DNA of 64,000 nt from Aquipseudomonas alcaligenes_A (GTDB taxonomy: Bacteria > Pseudomonadota > Gammaproteobacteria > Pseudomonadales > Pseudomonadaceae), in the NCBI GenBank assembly GCA_048595745.1, contig CP184361.1; one strand, 5' to 3'. A program made the position numbers and the translations under genes. Below the pieces are notes generated by a model. That model ran no database searches and had not been told where the DNA came from. It was given only the letters and a program-made list of their open reading frames with translations. This document shows, one piece after another, positions 1-9,145 of the stretch (position 1 is its first letter; the number at the start of each line of letters is the position of its first letter).

Positions 1-1
1 C

Positions 2-2005
2 GTAGCTGCCGAGCGCAAGAAAGAAGAACTGCGTCGCGTCGAGAAAGACAAGCCGGCGCGCACCGACGACGACGAACGTCGTGATCGCAAGCATGCCCAG
101 CATCGTCCTGCTCCGAAGGACAAGGCGCCGACACCGCGCGTTGCGCCGCGCAGCACCGACGAGGAAGTGGATGACTTCCGTCGCGGTCGTGGCGGCCGGA
201 TGAAGCCGAAGAAGCGTAATCAGCACGGGTTCCAGAGCCCGACAGGACCTATTGTGCGCGAAGTAGCGATCGGCGAGACCATTACCGTTGCCGACCTGGC
301 CGCCCAGATGTCGGTCAAAGGCGCCGAAGTGGTCAAGTTCATGTTCAAGATGGGCACCCCGGTGACCATCAACCAGGTCCTGGACCAGGAGACCGCACAA
401 CTGGTCGCCGAGGAAATGGGCCACAAGGTCAAACTGGTCAGCGAGAACGCGCTCGAAGAGCAGCTGGCCGAGTCGCTGAAGTACGAAGGTGAGGCCTTCT
501 CCCGTGCGCCGGTGGTGACCGTGATGGGTCACGTCGACCACGGCAAGACCTCGCTGCTCGACTACATTCGTCGCGCCAAGGTGGCCGCTGGTGAAGCCGG
601 TGGCATCACCCAGCACATCGGTGCCTACCACGTGGAAACCGACCGCGGCATGGTCACCTTCCTCGATACGCCCGGCCACGCTGCATTCACCCAGATGCGT
701 GCCCGTGGTGCCAAGGCCACCGACATCGTCATCCTGGTGGTGGCGGCAGACGACGGCGTGATGCCGCAGACCCAGGAAGCCGTGCAGCATGCGAAAGCGG
801 CTGGCGTGCCGATCGTGGTCGCGATCAACAAGATGGATAAGCCGGATGCCAACCCGGACAACATCAAGAACGGCCTGGCCGCGCTGGATGTGATTCCGGA
901 AGAGTGGGGCGGCGATGCTCCGTTCGTCGGTGTCTCGGCCAAGGCTGGTACCGGCGTCGACGAGCTGCTGGAAGCCGTGCTGCTGCAAGCCGAGGTACTC
1001 GAGCTTACCGCCACGCCGTCGGCCCCTGGCCGTGGTGTCGTGGTCGAGTCGCGCCTGGACAAGGGCCGCGGTCCGGTGGCCACGGTGCTGGTCCAGGACG
1101 GTACCCTGCGCCAGGGCGACATGGTTCTGGTCGGCGTCAATTATGGTCGCGTGCGTGCCATGCTCGACGAGAACGGCAAGGCCATCAAGGAAGCCGGTCC
1201 GTCGATTCCGGTCGAGATCCTGGGTCTGGACGGTACGCCGGATGCCGGTGACGAGATGACCGTGGTTGCCGACGAGAAGAAGGCACGCGAAGTCGCGCTG
1301 TTCCGTCAGGGCAAGTTCCGCGAAGTGAAGCTGGCCCGTGCTCACGCCGGCAAGCTGGAAAACATCTTCGAGAACATGGGCCAGGAAGAGAAGAAGACCC
1401 TCAACATCGTCCTCAAGGCCGACGTGCGTGGTTCTCTGGAGGCGCTGCAGGGCTCGCTCAGCGGCCTGGGCAACGACGAAGTGCAGGTGCGTGTGGTCGG
1501 TGGCGGCGTCGGTGGTATCACCGAGTCCGATGCCAACCTGGCGCTGGCCTCCAACGCGGTGCTGTTCGGCTTCAACGTGCGTGCCGATGCCGGTGCGCGC
1601 AAGATCGTCGAGGCCGAAGGCCTGGACATGCGTTACTACAACGTGATCTACGACATCATCGAAGACGTCAAGAAGGCCCTGACCGGCATGCTCGGCAGCG
1701 ATGTCCGCGAGAACATCCTGGGTACCGCCGAAGTGCGTGACGTGTTCCGTTCGCCGAAGTTCGGCGCTGTCGCCGGCTGCATGGTCATCGAGGGCACCGT
1801 CTATCGCAACCGTCCGATCCGCGTACTGCGCGAGGACGTGGTGATCTTCGAGGGCGAGCTGGAATCCCTGCGTCGCTTCAAGGACGACGTCGCCGAAGTG
1901 CGTAACGGCATGGAGTGCGGTATCGGCGTGAAGAGCTACAACGACGTCAAGGTCGGGGACAAGATCGAAGTGTTCGAGAAGGTCCAGGTGGCGCGTACCC
2001 TGTAA
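2..2005 (+). CDS. infB: Translation initiation factor IF-2 (5' end outside window)
   Basis: IF-2 is the GTPase that brings initiator tRNA to the small ribosomal subunit. The frame is open from base 2, so the N-terminus lies upstream of the window. The visible start is the Lys/Arg/Glu-rich linker typical of this factor. The GTP-binding domain then follows with GHVDHGKT (P-loop), DTPGH and NKMD motifs, and the C-terminal IF-2 domains end in VQVARTL. A GTG at 167 is an internal valine codon and not the start, because the reading frame and the linker composition continue before it. rbfA, truB, rpsO and pnp follow in the classic order, so co-transcription is likely. Identification is secure; only the 5' boundary is missing. 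Confidence 0.97.
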   Translation, partial: VAAERKKEELRRVEKDKPARTDDDERRDRKHAQHRPAPKDKAPTPRVAPRSTDEEVDDFRRGRGGRMKPKKRNQHGFQSPTGPIVREVAIGETITVADLAAQMSVKGAEVVKFMFKMGTPVTINQVLDQETAQLVAEEMGHKVKLVSENALEEQLAESLKYEGEAFSRAPVVTVMGHVDHGKTSLLDYIRRAKVAAGEAGGITQHIGAYHVETDRGMVTFLDTPGHAAFTQMRARGAKATDIVILVVAADDGVMPQTQEAVQHAKAAGVPIVVAINKMDKPDANPDNIKNGLAALDVIPEEWGGDAPFVGVSAKAGTGVDELLEAVLLQAEVLELTATPSAPGRGVVVESRLDKGRGPVATVLVQDGTLRQGDMVLVGVNYGRVRAMLDENGKAIKEAGPSIPVEILGLDGTPDAGDEMTVVADEKKAREVALFRQGKFREVKLARAHAGKLENIFENMGQEEKKTLNIVLKADVRGSLEALQGSLSGLGNDEVQVRVVGGGVGGITESDANLALASNAVLFGFNVRADAGARKIVEAEGLDMRYYNVIYDIIEDVKKALTGMLGSDVRENILGTAEVRDVFRSPKFGAVAGCMVIEGTVYRNRPIRVLREDVVIFEGELESLRRFKDDVAEVRNGMECGIGVKSYNDVKVGDKIEVFEKVQVARTL

Positions 2006-2025
2006 GGGACGGCCCGCAACACCGG

Positions 2026-2060
2026 ACGCCCGGCCCCGCATCAGCGCGGCCGGGCGTTTG
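2026..2060 (+). terminator. GC-rich hairpin between infB and rbfA (weak terminator or attenuator)
   Basis: A perfect 10-bp stem, ACGCCCGGCC paired with GGCCGGGCGT, has a 12-nt loop and is followed by only a short T stretch (TTTG). It sits in the 101-bp gap after the infB stop. The poor T-run argues for partial termination or transcript processing rather than complete termination, because rbfA and truB follow closely on the same strand. Confidence 0.45.
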
Positions 2061-2106
2061 CCGCTTGTGAGCCTGCTGCCAGTAGCGGCGGGCGAGGTAG
2101 GAAGAA

Positions 2107-2484
2107 ATGGCAAAAGTGTATAGCCGTACCCAGCGTATCGGCGATCAGATCCAGCGCGAGCTGGCGCAGATGATTCCGCGCGAGGTCAAGGACCCGCGCC
2201 TTGGCTTCGTCACCATCACTGCCGTGGAAGTCAGTCGCGACGTCGGTCACGCCAAGGTATTCGTGACCGTGATGGGTGAGAACGATGCGGAGAAAATCCA
2301 GCAGAATGTACGCGTGCTCAATGACGCGGCAGGTTACCTGCGCATGCTGCTGGGCAAGGCGATGAAGCTGCGCAGCGTGCCGCAGCTGCATTTCCACTAC
2401 GATGAGAGCATCACCCGTGGTACGCACCTGTCGGCACTGATCGAACGTGCGATTTCCGAAGACAGCAAACATCAGGACGACTGA
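2107..2484 (+). CDS. rbfA: Ribosome-binding factor A
   Basis: RbfA is a small KH-type protein that helps mature the 5' end of 16S rRNA and the 30S subunit, and is needed for cold adaptation. The 125-residue product starts MAKVYSRTQRIGDQIQREL and contains the family signatures DPRLGF and the conserved alanine-glycine kink region before the C-terminal helix. Length is normal for the family. The ATG at 2107 follows a purine-rich stretch (GGTAGGAAGAA) ending just before the start. It lies between infB and truB, with the truB start two bases after its stop, so the two are probably translationally coupled. Confidence 0.96.
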   Translation: MAKVYSRTQRIGDQIQRELAQMIPREVKDPRLGFVTITAVEVSRDVGHAKVFVTVMGENDAEKIQQNVRVLNDAAGYLRMLLGKAMKLRSVPQLHFHYDESITRGTHLSALIERAISEDSKHQDD

Positions 2485-2486
2485 AC

Positions 2487-3407
2487 GTGGCGCAGGTGAA
2501 ACGCATCCGCCGCAACGTCAGCGGCATCCTGATTCTCGACAAGCCACGCGGCATGAGCTCCAACCAGGCCCTGCAGAAGGTGCGCTGGCTGCTCAACGCC
2601 GAAAAGGCCGGGCACACCGGCAGCCTCGATCCGCTGGCCACTGGTGTACTGCCGCTGTGCTTTGGCGAGGCCACCAAGTTTTCCCAGTACCTGCTGGACG
2701 CCGACAAGGGTTACGAGACCGTTGCTCAGCTGGGCGTGACCACCACCACCGGCGATGCCGAAGGTGAAGTTGTGGAGCGCCGCGAGGTGACCGTCGGTCG
2801 GGATGAGATCGAGGCACTTTTGCCGCGTTTTCGCGGCGAAATCAAACAGATACCGCCCATGTACTCGGCCCTGAAGAAGGACGGCCAGCCGCTGTACAAG
2901 CTGGCGCGTGCCGGCGAAGTAGTGGAGCGCGAGGCGCGATCTGTTAATATCGCGCGCCTGGAGTTACTGGCTCTGGACAACGCGCAGCTGCGCCTGTCCG
3001 TGGCCTGCAGCAAAGGCACCTACATCCGCACCCTGGTCGAGGACATCGGCCGCGAACTGGGCTGCGGTGGTCACGTTGCCGAGCTGCGTCGGACCCAGGC
3101 CGGTCCCTTCGTGCTGGCCCAGGCGGTCAGCCTGGAAGCGCTGGAAAAGGCCCATGCCGAGGGCGGTAGCGAGGCTCTGGATCATTTCCTGCTGCCGGCC
3201 GACAGTGGCCTGGAGCACTGGCCGCTGCTGCAGCTGTCCGAGCACAGTGCCTATTACTGGCTGCACGGTCAGCCGGTCCGTGCCCCGGAAGCGCCGAAGT
3301 TCGGCATGGTCAGGGTGCACGACCACACCGGTCGTTTCATTGGCATCGGTGAAGTCAGCGATGACGGGCGCATTGCGCCGAAAAGATTGATCTCTACCAG
3401 CTTCTAG
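2487..3407 (+). CDS. truB: tRNA pseudouridine-55 synthase
   Basis: TruB converts U55 to pseudouridine in the T-loop of elongator tRNAs and also acts as a tRNA folding chaperone. The 306-residue product has the catalytic motif GHTGSLDPLATG, with Asp48 as the nucleophile, then the KGTYIRTLVEDIG region and a C-terminal PUA-like part. The start is a GTG two bases after the rbfA TGA. No better ATG lies upstream, and the protein starts AQVKRIRRNVSG as other pseudomonad TruB proteins do. It is part of the infB-rbfA-truB cluster. Confidence 0.96.
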   Translation: MAQVKRIRRNVSGILILDKPRGMSSNQALQKVRWLLNAEKAGHTGSLDPLATGVLPLCFGEATKFSQYLLDADKGYETVAQLGVTTTTGDAEGEVVERREVTVGRDEIEALLPRFRGEIKQIPPMYSALKKDGQPLYKLARAGEVVEREARSVNIARLELLALDNAQLRLSVACSKGTYIRTLVEDIGRELGCGGHVAELRRTQAGPFVLAQAVSLEALEKAHAEGGSEALDHFLLPADSGLEHWPLLQLSEHSAYYWLHGQPVRAPEAPKFGMVRVHDHTGRFIGIGEVSDDGRIAPKRLISTSF

Positions 3408-3548
3408 GGCGGGTAGGGGCCGGGGCTCAGGCCCAGGCAAGCGATTCGGTCGAAATGACCGGAACGAGGGTGGCTGTCAGCAGGCATGGTCATTCCTCTT
3501 TTTAAAACACGGGACTGGTTCCCGGCCTGTTCACTCAAGGAGCCCATC

Positions 3549-3818
3549 ATGGCACTGAGCGTTGAAGAAAAAGCCCAGATCGTTAACGACTACAAGCAAG
3601 CTGAAGGCGATACCGGTAGCCCGGAAGTGCAGGTTGCCCTGCTGACCGCCAACATCAACAAGCTGCAGGACCACTTCAAGGCCAACGGCAAAGACCACCA
3701 CTCCCGTCGTGGTCTGATCCGCATGGTTAACCAGCGCCGCAAGCTGCTGGACTACCTGAAGGGTAAGGACACCAGTCGTTACAGCGCCCTTATCGGTCGC
3801 CTGGGTCTGCGTCGCTAA
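3549..3818 (+). CDS. rpsO: 30S ribosomal protein S15
   Basis: S15 is a primary 16S rRNA-binding protein of the platform of the small subunit. The product has 89 residues, the canonical length, starts MALSVEEKAQI and ends IGRLGLRR, with the conserved HDHSRRGL-like segment present as DHHSRRGL. A longer frame begins at 3486, but the ATG at 3549 is preceded by AAGGAG with correct spacing and gives the standard N-terminus. It lies between truB and pnp. The rpsO-pnp linkage with a long inverted repeat in between matches the arrangement in which pnp expression is controlled by transcript processing. Confidence 0.97.
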   Translation: MALSVEEKAQIVNDYKQAEGDTGSPEVQVALLTANINKLQDHFKANGKDHHSRRGLIRMVNQRRKLLDYLKGKDTSRYSALIGRLGLRR

Positions 3819-3835
3819 GACGTACACCTGAAGTG

Positions 3836-3901
3836 AGAAGCTGGAAGCTCGGAGTTGCAGGTCGGTTGATACCGGCCCGTGGCTTCGGTCTTCCAGCTTC
3901 T
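3836..3901 (+). promoter_or_regulatory. Long rpsO-pnp intergenic stem-loop, candidate RNase III processing site
   Basis: A perfect 12-bp inverted repeat (AGAAGCTGGAAG at 3836-3847 and CTTCCAGCTTCT at 3890-3901) encloses a second hairpin (GGTCGGT-TGAT-ACCGGCC). In E. coli the rpsO-pnp leader contains a stem cut by RNase III, the first step of PNPase autoregulation. The position and shape here suggest the same role. A stretch GGCTTTCT after the stem also leaves a partial terminator possible. Confidence 0.5.
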
Positions 3902-4034
3902 GGCTTTCTACAGAATGGAATTTGAAACCCGTTCAAAAATCGGTTCCGACGAGCCGAGTTCTGAACAGGTTTCAGGGGCAATAGACCCCTGTTGCAGCAG
4001 TTTCCCCCAAGGCAACAAAGAGAAGGAAAATACC

Positions 4035-6140
4035 GTGACTCCGGTTATTAAAAAGTTCCAGTTCGGTCAGTCGACCGTCACCCTCGAAACCGGGCGCATT
4101 GCCCGTCAGGCTTCCGGTGCCGTCCTGGTTACCGTGGACAACGATGTCAGCGTGCTGTGTACCGTGGTTGGCGCCAAGCAGGCCGACCCGGGTAAAGGCT
4201 TCTTCCCGCTGTCCGTGCACTACCAGGAAAAAACCTACGCTGCCGGCAAGATCCCGGGTGGCTACTTCAAGCGTGAAGCGCGTCCTTCCGAGAAAGAGAC
4301 CCTGACCTCGCGCCTGATCGACCGTCCGATTCGTCCGCTGTTCCCGGAAGGCTTCCTCAACGAAGTGCAGGTCATCTGCACCGTGGTTTCGACCAGCAAG
4401 AAGACTGATCCGGACATTGCCGCCATGATCGGCACCTCGGCCGCCCTGGCTATCTCCGGTATCCCGTTCGACGGCCCGATCGGCGCCGCGCGCGTGGCCT
4501 TCCACCCGGAAACCGGCTACCTGCTGAACCCGACCTACGAGCAGCTCAAGGCTTCCAGCCTGGACATGGTCGTGGCCGGTACCAAAGATGCCGTACTGAT
4601 GGTCGAATCCGAAGCCAAAGAGCTGACCGAAGACCAGATGCTGGGCGCCGTGCTGTTCGCCCATGAAGAGTTCCAGGCCGTGATCAAGGCCGTGAGCGAA
4701 CTGGCTGCCGAAGCCGGCAAGCCGCGCTGGAACTGGACCGCTCCGGCCGAGAACACTGCCCTGCTCAGCGCCATCAAGGCCGAGTTCGGCGAAGCCATCT
4801 CCCAGGCCTACACCATCACCATCAAGCAGGATCGCTACAACCGTCTGGACGAACTGCGCGACCAGGCCGTTGCCAAGTTCTCCGGCGAAGAAGGCCAGCC
4901 GTCTGCCGGTGAGGTCAAAGACGCTTTCGGTCTGATCGAATACCGTACCGTTCGCCAGAACATCGTCGACGGCAAGCCGCGTATCGACGGTCGTGACACC
5001 CGTACCGTGCGCGGTCTGAACATCGAAGTCGGCGTACTCGACAAGACCCATGGTTCGGCGCTGTTCACCCGTGGTGAAACCCAGGCCCTGGTCGTTGCCA
5101 CCCTCGGTACCGCTCGCGATGCCCAGCTGCTGGACACCCTGGAAGGCGAGAAGCGCGATCCGTTCATGCTGCACTACAACTTCCCGCCTTACTCGGTGGG
5201 CGAATGTGGTCGCATGGGGGCTACCGGCCGTCGCGAAATCGGTCACGGTCGCCTGGCCCGTCGTGGCGTTGCCGCCATGCTGCCGAGCAATGACGACTTC
5301 CCGTACACCATCCGTATCGTCTCGGAGATCACCGAGTCCAACGGTTCGTCTTCCATGGCTTCCGTGTGCGGCGCTTCCCTGGCCCTGATGGATGCTGGTG
5401 TGCCGATGAAAGCGCCGGTTGCCGGTATCGCCATGGGTCTGGTCAAGGAAGGTGACAAGTTCGCCGTACTGACCGACATCCTAGGTGACGAAGACCACCT
5501 GGGCGACATGGACTTCAAAGTGGCCGGTACCGCCAATGGCGTTACCGCGCTGCAGATGGACATCAAGATCCAGGGCATCACCGAGGAGATCATGGAGATC
5601 GCCCTGGGTCAGGCTCTGGAAGCCCGTCTGAACATCCTCGGCCAGATGAACCAGGTCATCTCCCAGTCGCGCAGCGAGCTGTCGGCCAACGCCCCGACCA
5701 TGCTGGCGATGAAGATCGACCAGGACAAGATCCGCGACGTGATCGGCAAGGGCGGCGCGACCATCCGTGCCATCTGCGAAGAGACCAAGGCCTCGATCGA
5801 TATCGAAGACGACGGTTCGATCAAGATCTTCGGCGAGACCAAGGAAGCTGCCGAGGCTGCCAAGCAACGCGTCCTGGCGATCACCGCCGAGGCCGAGATC
5901 GGCAAGATCTACGTCGGCAAGGTCGAGCGCATCGTCGACTTCGGCGCCTTCGTCAACATCCTGCCGGGCAAGGACGGCCTGGTGCACATCTCGATGCTGA
6001 GCGATCAGCGCGTCGAGAAGGTCACCGACGTGCTGAAGGAAGGTCAGGAAGTCGAAGTGCTGGTACTGGACGTCGACAACCGCGGCCGTATCAAGCTGTC
6101 GATCAAGGACGTTGCTGCCGCCAAGGCCTCGGGCGTCTAA
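4035..6140 (+). CDS. pnp: Polyribonucleotide nucleotidyltransferase (PNPase)
   Basis: PNPase is a phosphate-dependent 3'-5' exoribonuclease of the RNA degradosome. The product has 701 residues from a GTG start at 4035, which follows AGAAGGAAAATACC. An upstream in-frame start at 3879 would add 52 residues of non-family sequence inside the leader. Two RNase PH domains are visible, the second with the FPPYSVGE and RREIGHG motifs. A KH domain (VIGKGGATIR) and an S1 domain (IVDFGAFVNILPGKDGLVHIS) follow in family order. It lies directly downstream of rpsO and a long stem-loop, and a strong terminator follows. Confidence 0.97.
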   Translation: MTPVIKKFQFGQSTVTLETGRIARQASGAVLVTVDNDVSVLCTVVGAKQADPGKGFFPLSVHYQEKTYAAGKIPGGYFKREARPSEKETLTSRLIDRPIRPLFPEGFLNEVQVICTVVSTSKKTDPDIAAMIGTSAALAISGIPFDGPIGAARVAFHPETGYLLNPTYEQLKASSLDMVVAGTKDAVLMVESEAKELTEDQMLGAVLFAHEEFQAVIKAVSELAAEAGKPRWNWTAPAENTALLSAIKAEFGEAISQAYTITIKQDRYNRLDELRDQAVAKFSGEEGQPSAGEVKDAFGLIEYRTVRQNIVDGKPRIDGRDTRTVRGLNIEVGVLDKTHGSALFTRGETQALVVATLGTARDAQLLDTLEGEKRDPFMLHYNFPPYSVGECGRMGATGRREIGHGRLARRGVAAMLPSNDDFPYTIRIVSEITESNGSSSMASVCGASLALMDAGVPMKAPVAGIAMGLVKEGDKFAVLTDILGDEDHLGDMDFKVAGTANGVTALQMDIKIQGITEEIMEIALGQALEARLNILGQMNQVISQSRSELSANAPTMLAMKIDQDKIRDVIGKGGATIRAICEETKASIDIEDDGSIKIFGETKEAAEAAKQRVLAITAEAEIGKIYVGKVERIVDFGAFVNILPGKDGLVHISMLSDQRVEKVTDVLKEGQEVEVLVLDVDNRGRIKLSIKDVAAAKASGV

Positions 6141-6185
6141 GCCGTTGGGGCTGCTCGCCAGCCCCTCAGCCTGGTTGTGCAAGAA

Positions 6186-6215
6186 AGAGGGCCCCTGCTG
6201 GGGCCCTCTTTTTTT
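6186..6215 (+). terminator. Rho-independent terminator of pnp
   Basis: A 10-bp stem, AGAGGGCCCC / GGGGCCCTCT, with a TGCT loop is followed by seven T residues, 45 bases after the pnp stop. It closes the infB-pnp cluster. Confidence 0.93.
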
Positions 6216-6273
6216 GCCTGCGGTTTACCCCGACAATGGCGCGCTCCGCAGTACCCAACAAGGACGTCTGGCG

Positions 6274-7689
6274 ATGGAAATCACCTACTGCCGTTACCAC
6301 CCCGCGCAACCCGCCACCTGGCACTGTTCGCCCTGCCAGCGCGACTTCGGTGATTGCTGCATTCCTCTCAACGCCGATGCTCCGGAGCTGGAGCCGCAGT
6401 GTCCGCTGTGTGCCGGCAAGCTGCAGTTCCTCGGCGCAGCCAATACCGCGCAGCCGTTCTGGCAGCGCATTCCGCTGTTCTTCCGTTACGGCCTGCAGCC
6501 GGGGCCGCTGCTGTTTGCGGCGGCACTTTGCCTGGCCAGCCTGTTCATGCCAGCCTGGAAACTGCTGTGGCTGGCGCTGTTCTGCGTCGCCACCAAGTAC
6601 CTGCAAAGCGTGATCGAGAGCTCCAGCCAGGGTGTACGCGAGGCGCCGGCGCTGCAGGGCGCCTTCGATGGTGAGGGCTTCAGCCTGTTCTGGCGCCTGC
6701 TGGTGATCTTCTTCATCGCCTTCGCCGTGGTCTGGCTGGCGGCCGACTTCGACAGCGAGGCGCTGTTCTGGACGGCGACGTTGGGGGTGCAGCTGCTGAT
6801 TCCAGCGAGCATCATCCGCCTGGCTCTGGACAAGACCCTCAGCGATGCCCTGAGTCCCGATCAGGTCGGCGCGGTGATCAAGGCGATGGGCTGGCGCTAC
6901 CTGATCCTTTGGGGGTTCCTGTTCATTCTCTGGCAGTCGCCGGACGCGGTGGTCTACATGCTCTCCAGCGGCTTGCCGCGGGTGGTGCTGATGCCCATCG
7001 CGGCGCTGTTGTTCGGCTACTTCAGTGTGGTGATGTGCGCCATGATGGGGTATGCCGTGTTCCAGTATCAGGGCGCGCTGGGTTACGTGGCGGTGGACGA
7101 CTCGGCGCCGCGTGGCGTTCCCGCCGAAGAATACCGCCGCCGCCGTGCTCTGGCTGACGCCGAGGTGCGCGTCAAGGAAGGGCAGAGTGCTCAGGCGCTG
7201 GAGGTGCTGGCCAAGGCACTGGACGTGGCGCCCAATGATCTCAAGCTCAACGAACGCTTCCACCAGCTGCTGTTCGGTCTCGGCGCTCGCGAGCGCTGCC
7301 TGCGCCATCTCGAGCATTACCTGCCGCTGGCGGCGCGGCTGAATCCGGCGCAGGGCGCCTTTGCGCTGCTCAACGCACGCCAGTTCAAGGCGGACTATCT
7401 GCCCGAGGATGCGCTGGTCTGCGAACGGCTGGCCGAGGCCCTGCTGCAGCGCCACAAGACCCGCGAAGGGCTGAGCCTGTTGCGCAACCTGCACCAGCGT
7501 TTTCCCGACTATCCGCATATCCCGCGTGCCTACCTGCTGGCCGCCCGTGGCTTTGCCGAGGGTCTGGGGCAGGTGGAGACGGCGCAGAAGCTGCTGGCTT
7601 ACATTCGCGCCCGATACCCGCAATCGCCGCTGCTGGGCGAGGTGGCCAGCCTCGAGGAGACCCTGCGCCGCCTGGCGGCACAGGCCTGA
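6274..7689 (+). CDS. Membrane protein with N-terminal Cys-rich motif and TPR-like C-terminus, function unknown
   Basis: The function is not recognised. The 471-residue product starts at the ATG at 6274 (MEITYCRYHP). The first 50 residues carry several Cys/His pairs (CRYHP, HCSPC, DCC, QCPLC), which looks like a small zinc-binding module. About four to six hydrophobic segments follow between roughly residues 75 and 270. The last 190 residues are alpha-helical with TPR-like repeats (VRVKEGQSAQALEVLAKAL, EGLSLLRNLHQRFPDYPHI) and end near RARYPQSPLLGEVASLEETL. It stands alone after the pnp terminator and converges on the rhomboid gene with a one-base gap. A longer frame begins at 6112 inside the pnp end and is not supported. 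Confidence 0.8.
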   Translation: MEITYCRYHPAQPATWHCSPCQRDFGDCCIPLNADAPELEPQCPLCAGKLQFLGAANTAQPFWQRIPLFFRYGLQPGPLLFAAALCLASLFMPAWKLLWLALFCVATKYLQSVIESSSQGVREAPALQGAFDGEGFSLFWRLLVIFFIAFAVVWLAADFDSEALFWTATLGVQLLIPASIIRLALDKTLSDALSPDQVGAVIKAMGWRYLILWGFLFILWQSPDAVVYMLSSGLPRVVLMPIAALLFGYFSVVMCAMMGYAVFQYQGALGYVAVDDSAPRGVPAEEYRRRRALADAEVRVKEGQSAQALEVLAKALDVAPNDLKLNERFHQLLFGLGARERCLRHLEHYLPLAARLNPAQGAFALLNARQFKADYLPEDALVCERLAEALLQRHKTREGLSLLRNLHQRFPDYPHIPRAYLLAARGFAEGLGQVETAQKLLAYIRARYPQSPLLGEVASLEETLRRLAAQA

Positions 7690-7690
7690 A

Positions 7691-9145
7691 TCAGCGCGCC
7701 AGGTGCTGTTGCAACAGGGCCAGCTGGCGGGTCTGTTCGGCTTCCGGATAGCGGCTGTGCAGGAAGCGGGTGAGCTCGCCGATACCGCGTAGATCCCGTC
7801 CCTGCCCAAGCAGTCTGGCCAGCTGCAGGGTCAGACCCGGCAGCTGTGTCGGGCTTGGGTTCGCCTGGCTCAGGCGACGCCAGCAGGCCAGTGCACGCTG
7901 GCCCTCGCCAGCACGGATCAGCGGCGGCAGCAGGTGCAGCTGTACAGCCGCATGGCGGAGCAGTGGCTGCTCATCGGCCGCGCTGTCATCGGCAAGGCGC
8001 TTGAGCAGGAGCAGGCGCTCCGTGCTGTCGGGCAGGGCAAACAGTTGCTTCAGCAGTGCGCTCAGCAGGGCACGGTCCTGGCGTCCGCTGGCGATGGCAT
8101 AGAGGCGCTCCAGCAGGGGCAGACGGCCGGGGTAGCGGTTCAACAGGTCCGGTCCGCGGCTGGCCGCCTGGGCCAGGTCGAACTGCGCGATCAATCGGTC
8201 TAGCGCTGCCAGTTCACGCTTGAAGGGCGCGTCCGGATCCACCTTGTGCAGGTAGTCTTCGTCCATCCGCAGGCGTCCGGACAGGCGCGCCAGCCAGATG
8301 GCAAGGAAGCCCGCCCCGAGGCCGCCGAGGTGGGCGTAGTAGTTGATGTGATCGTCCGATGCCAACAGGCCGTAGAGTTCCTTGCCCATCCACACCGGCA
8401 GCACCCACAGCGCCGGTGCCTTGAAGTAGCCGATCAGCGGGCCCAGCCAGTAGAAGAAGTTGATCTTGCGCAGGCCGTAAACACCGATGTACATGCCCAT
8501 CAACCCGGAGATCGCCCCGGATGCGCCCACGCCTGTCACCCATACCGGGTCCAGCGCCCACCACAGCAGGTGCGAAGCCACGCCACTGAGCAGATACAAG
8601 CCCAGATAGACCCAGCGGCCCAGCGCGATTTCCAGGGCGAAGCCGAAGATGAACAGGAACAGCATGTTGCCCAGCAGGTGGTCGAAGCTGCCGTGCAGGA
8701 ACATGGCACCGAACAGCCCCTCCATGCTGAAACGCGCCGGAATGAAGCCGAAGCGGAAGGTGCTGAGTTGGTCACGCAGCGCCTCGGCCCGGTCACGAGC
8801 CTGCTGCCAGGCGGGGTCGGCTTGGTATTGCGGGCTCTGGTGCAGGCGTTGCTCGAACTGCAGGTCGTGTAGTATCGCGGACGCCAGATCCTGGCGGCGC
8901 ATGCCGTCGACGTATTCGCGCTCGCCTTCCTCGAGCCGGTCGCGGCGGACCAGGTCGTCGACGAACAACGGGCGCTCGCGGCTCAGCAGGCCACTGTCGA
9001 GGTAGGCCTGCACGGCCTGCTCGCGACGCTCTTCGTCACCGCCCTGGTAGCCGAAGTAGATCAGGGTGTTGAGCAGGATCAGCAGCAGGGTGATGACGGG
9101 GGGACGCTTCCAGTCCAGCGGATGCTCGGCGGGAATGATCAGCAT
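7691..9145 (-). CDS. Rhomboid family intramembrane serine protease with helical C-terminal tail
   Basis: This protein should cleave membrane-embedded substrates in the inner membrane. The 484-residue product has a first membrane segment at about 16-32, a long hydrophilic insert of about 100 residues, then a cluster of membrane segments. That cluster contains HLLGN (156-160), the catalytic GASG with Ser209 and the catalytic His272 in AHLGG, so the Ser-His dyad is intact. After about residue 290 a 190-residue soluble helical tail follows, ending FLHSRYPEAEQTRQ, which is longer than the usual rhomboid. The ATG overlaps the stop of the preceding DUF2845 gene (TGATG), which implies translational coupling. 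Substrates are unknown. Confidence 0.88.
   Translation of the reverse strand: MLIIPAEHPLDWKRPPVITLLLILLNTLIYFGYQGGDEERREQAVQAYLDSGLLSRERPLFVDDLVRRDRLEEGEREYVDGMRRQDLASAILHDLQFEQRLHQSPQYQADPAWQQARDRAEALRDQLSTFRFGFIPARFSMEGLFGAMFLHGSFDHLLGNMLFLFIFGFALEIALGRWVYLGLYLLSGVASHLLWWALDPVWVTGVGASGAISGLMGMYIGVYGLRKINFFYWLGPLIGYFKAPALWVLPVWMGKELYGLLASDDHINYYAHLGGLGAGFLAIWLARLSGRLRMDEDYLHKVDPDAPFKRELAALDRLIAQFDLAQAASRGPDLLNRYPGRLPLLERLYAIASGRQDRALLSALLKQLFALPDSTERLLLLKRLADDSAADEQPLLRHAAVQLHLLPPLIRAGEGQRALACWRRLSQANPSPTQLPGLTLQLARLLGQGRDLRGIGELTRFLHSRYPEAEQTRQLALLQQHLAR

Noticed and set aside
4021..6140. Earlier pnp start at 3879
   Set aside because: The extra N-terminus would be translated from the regulatory stem-loop region; family length is reached from the GTG at 4035.
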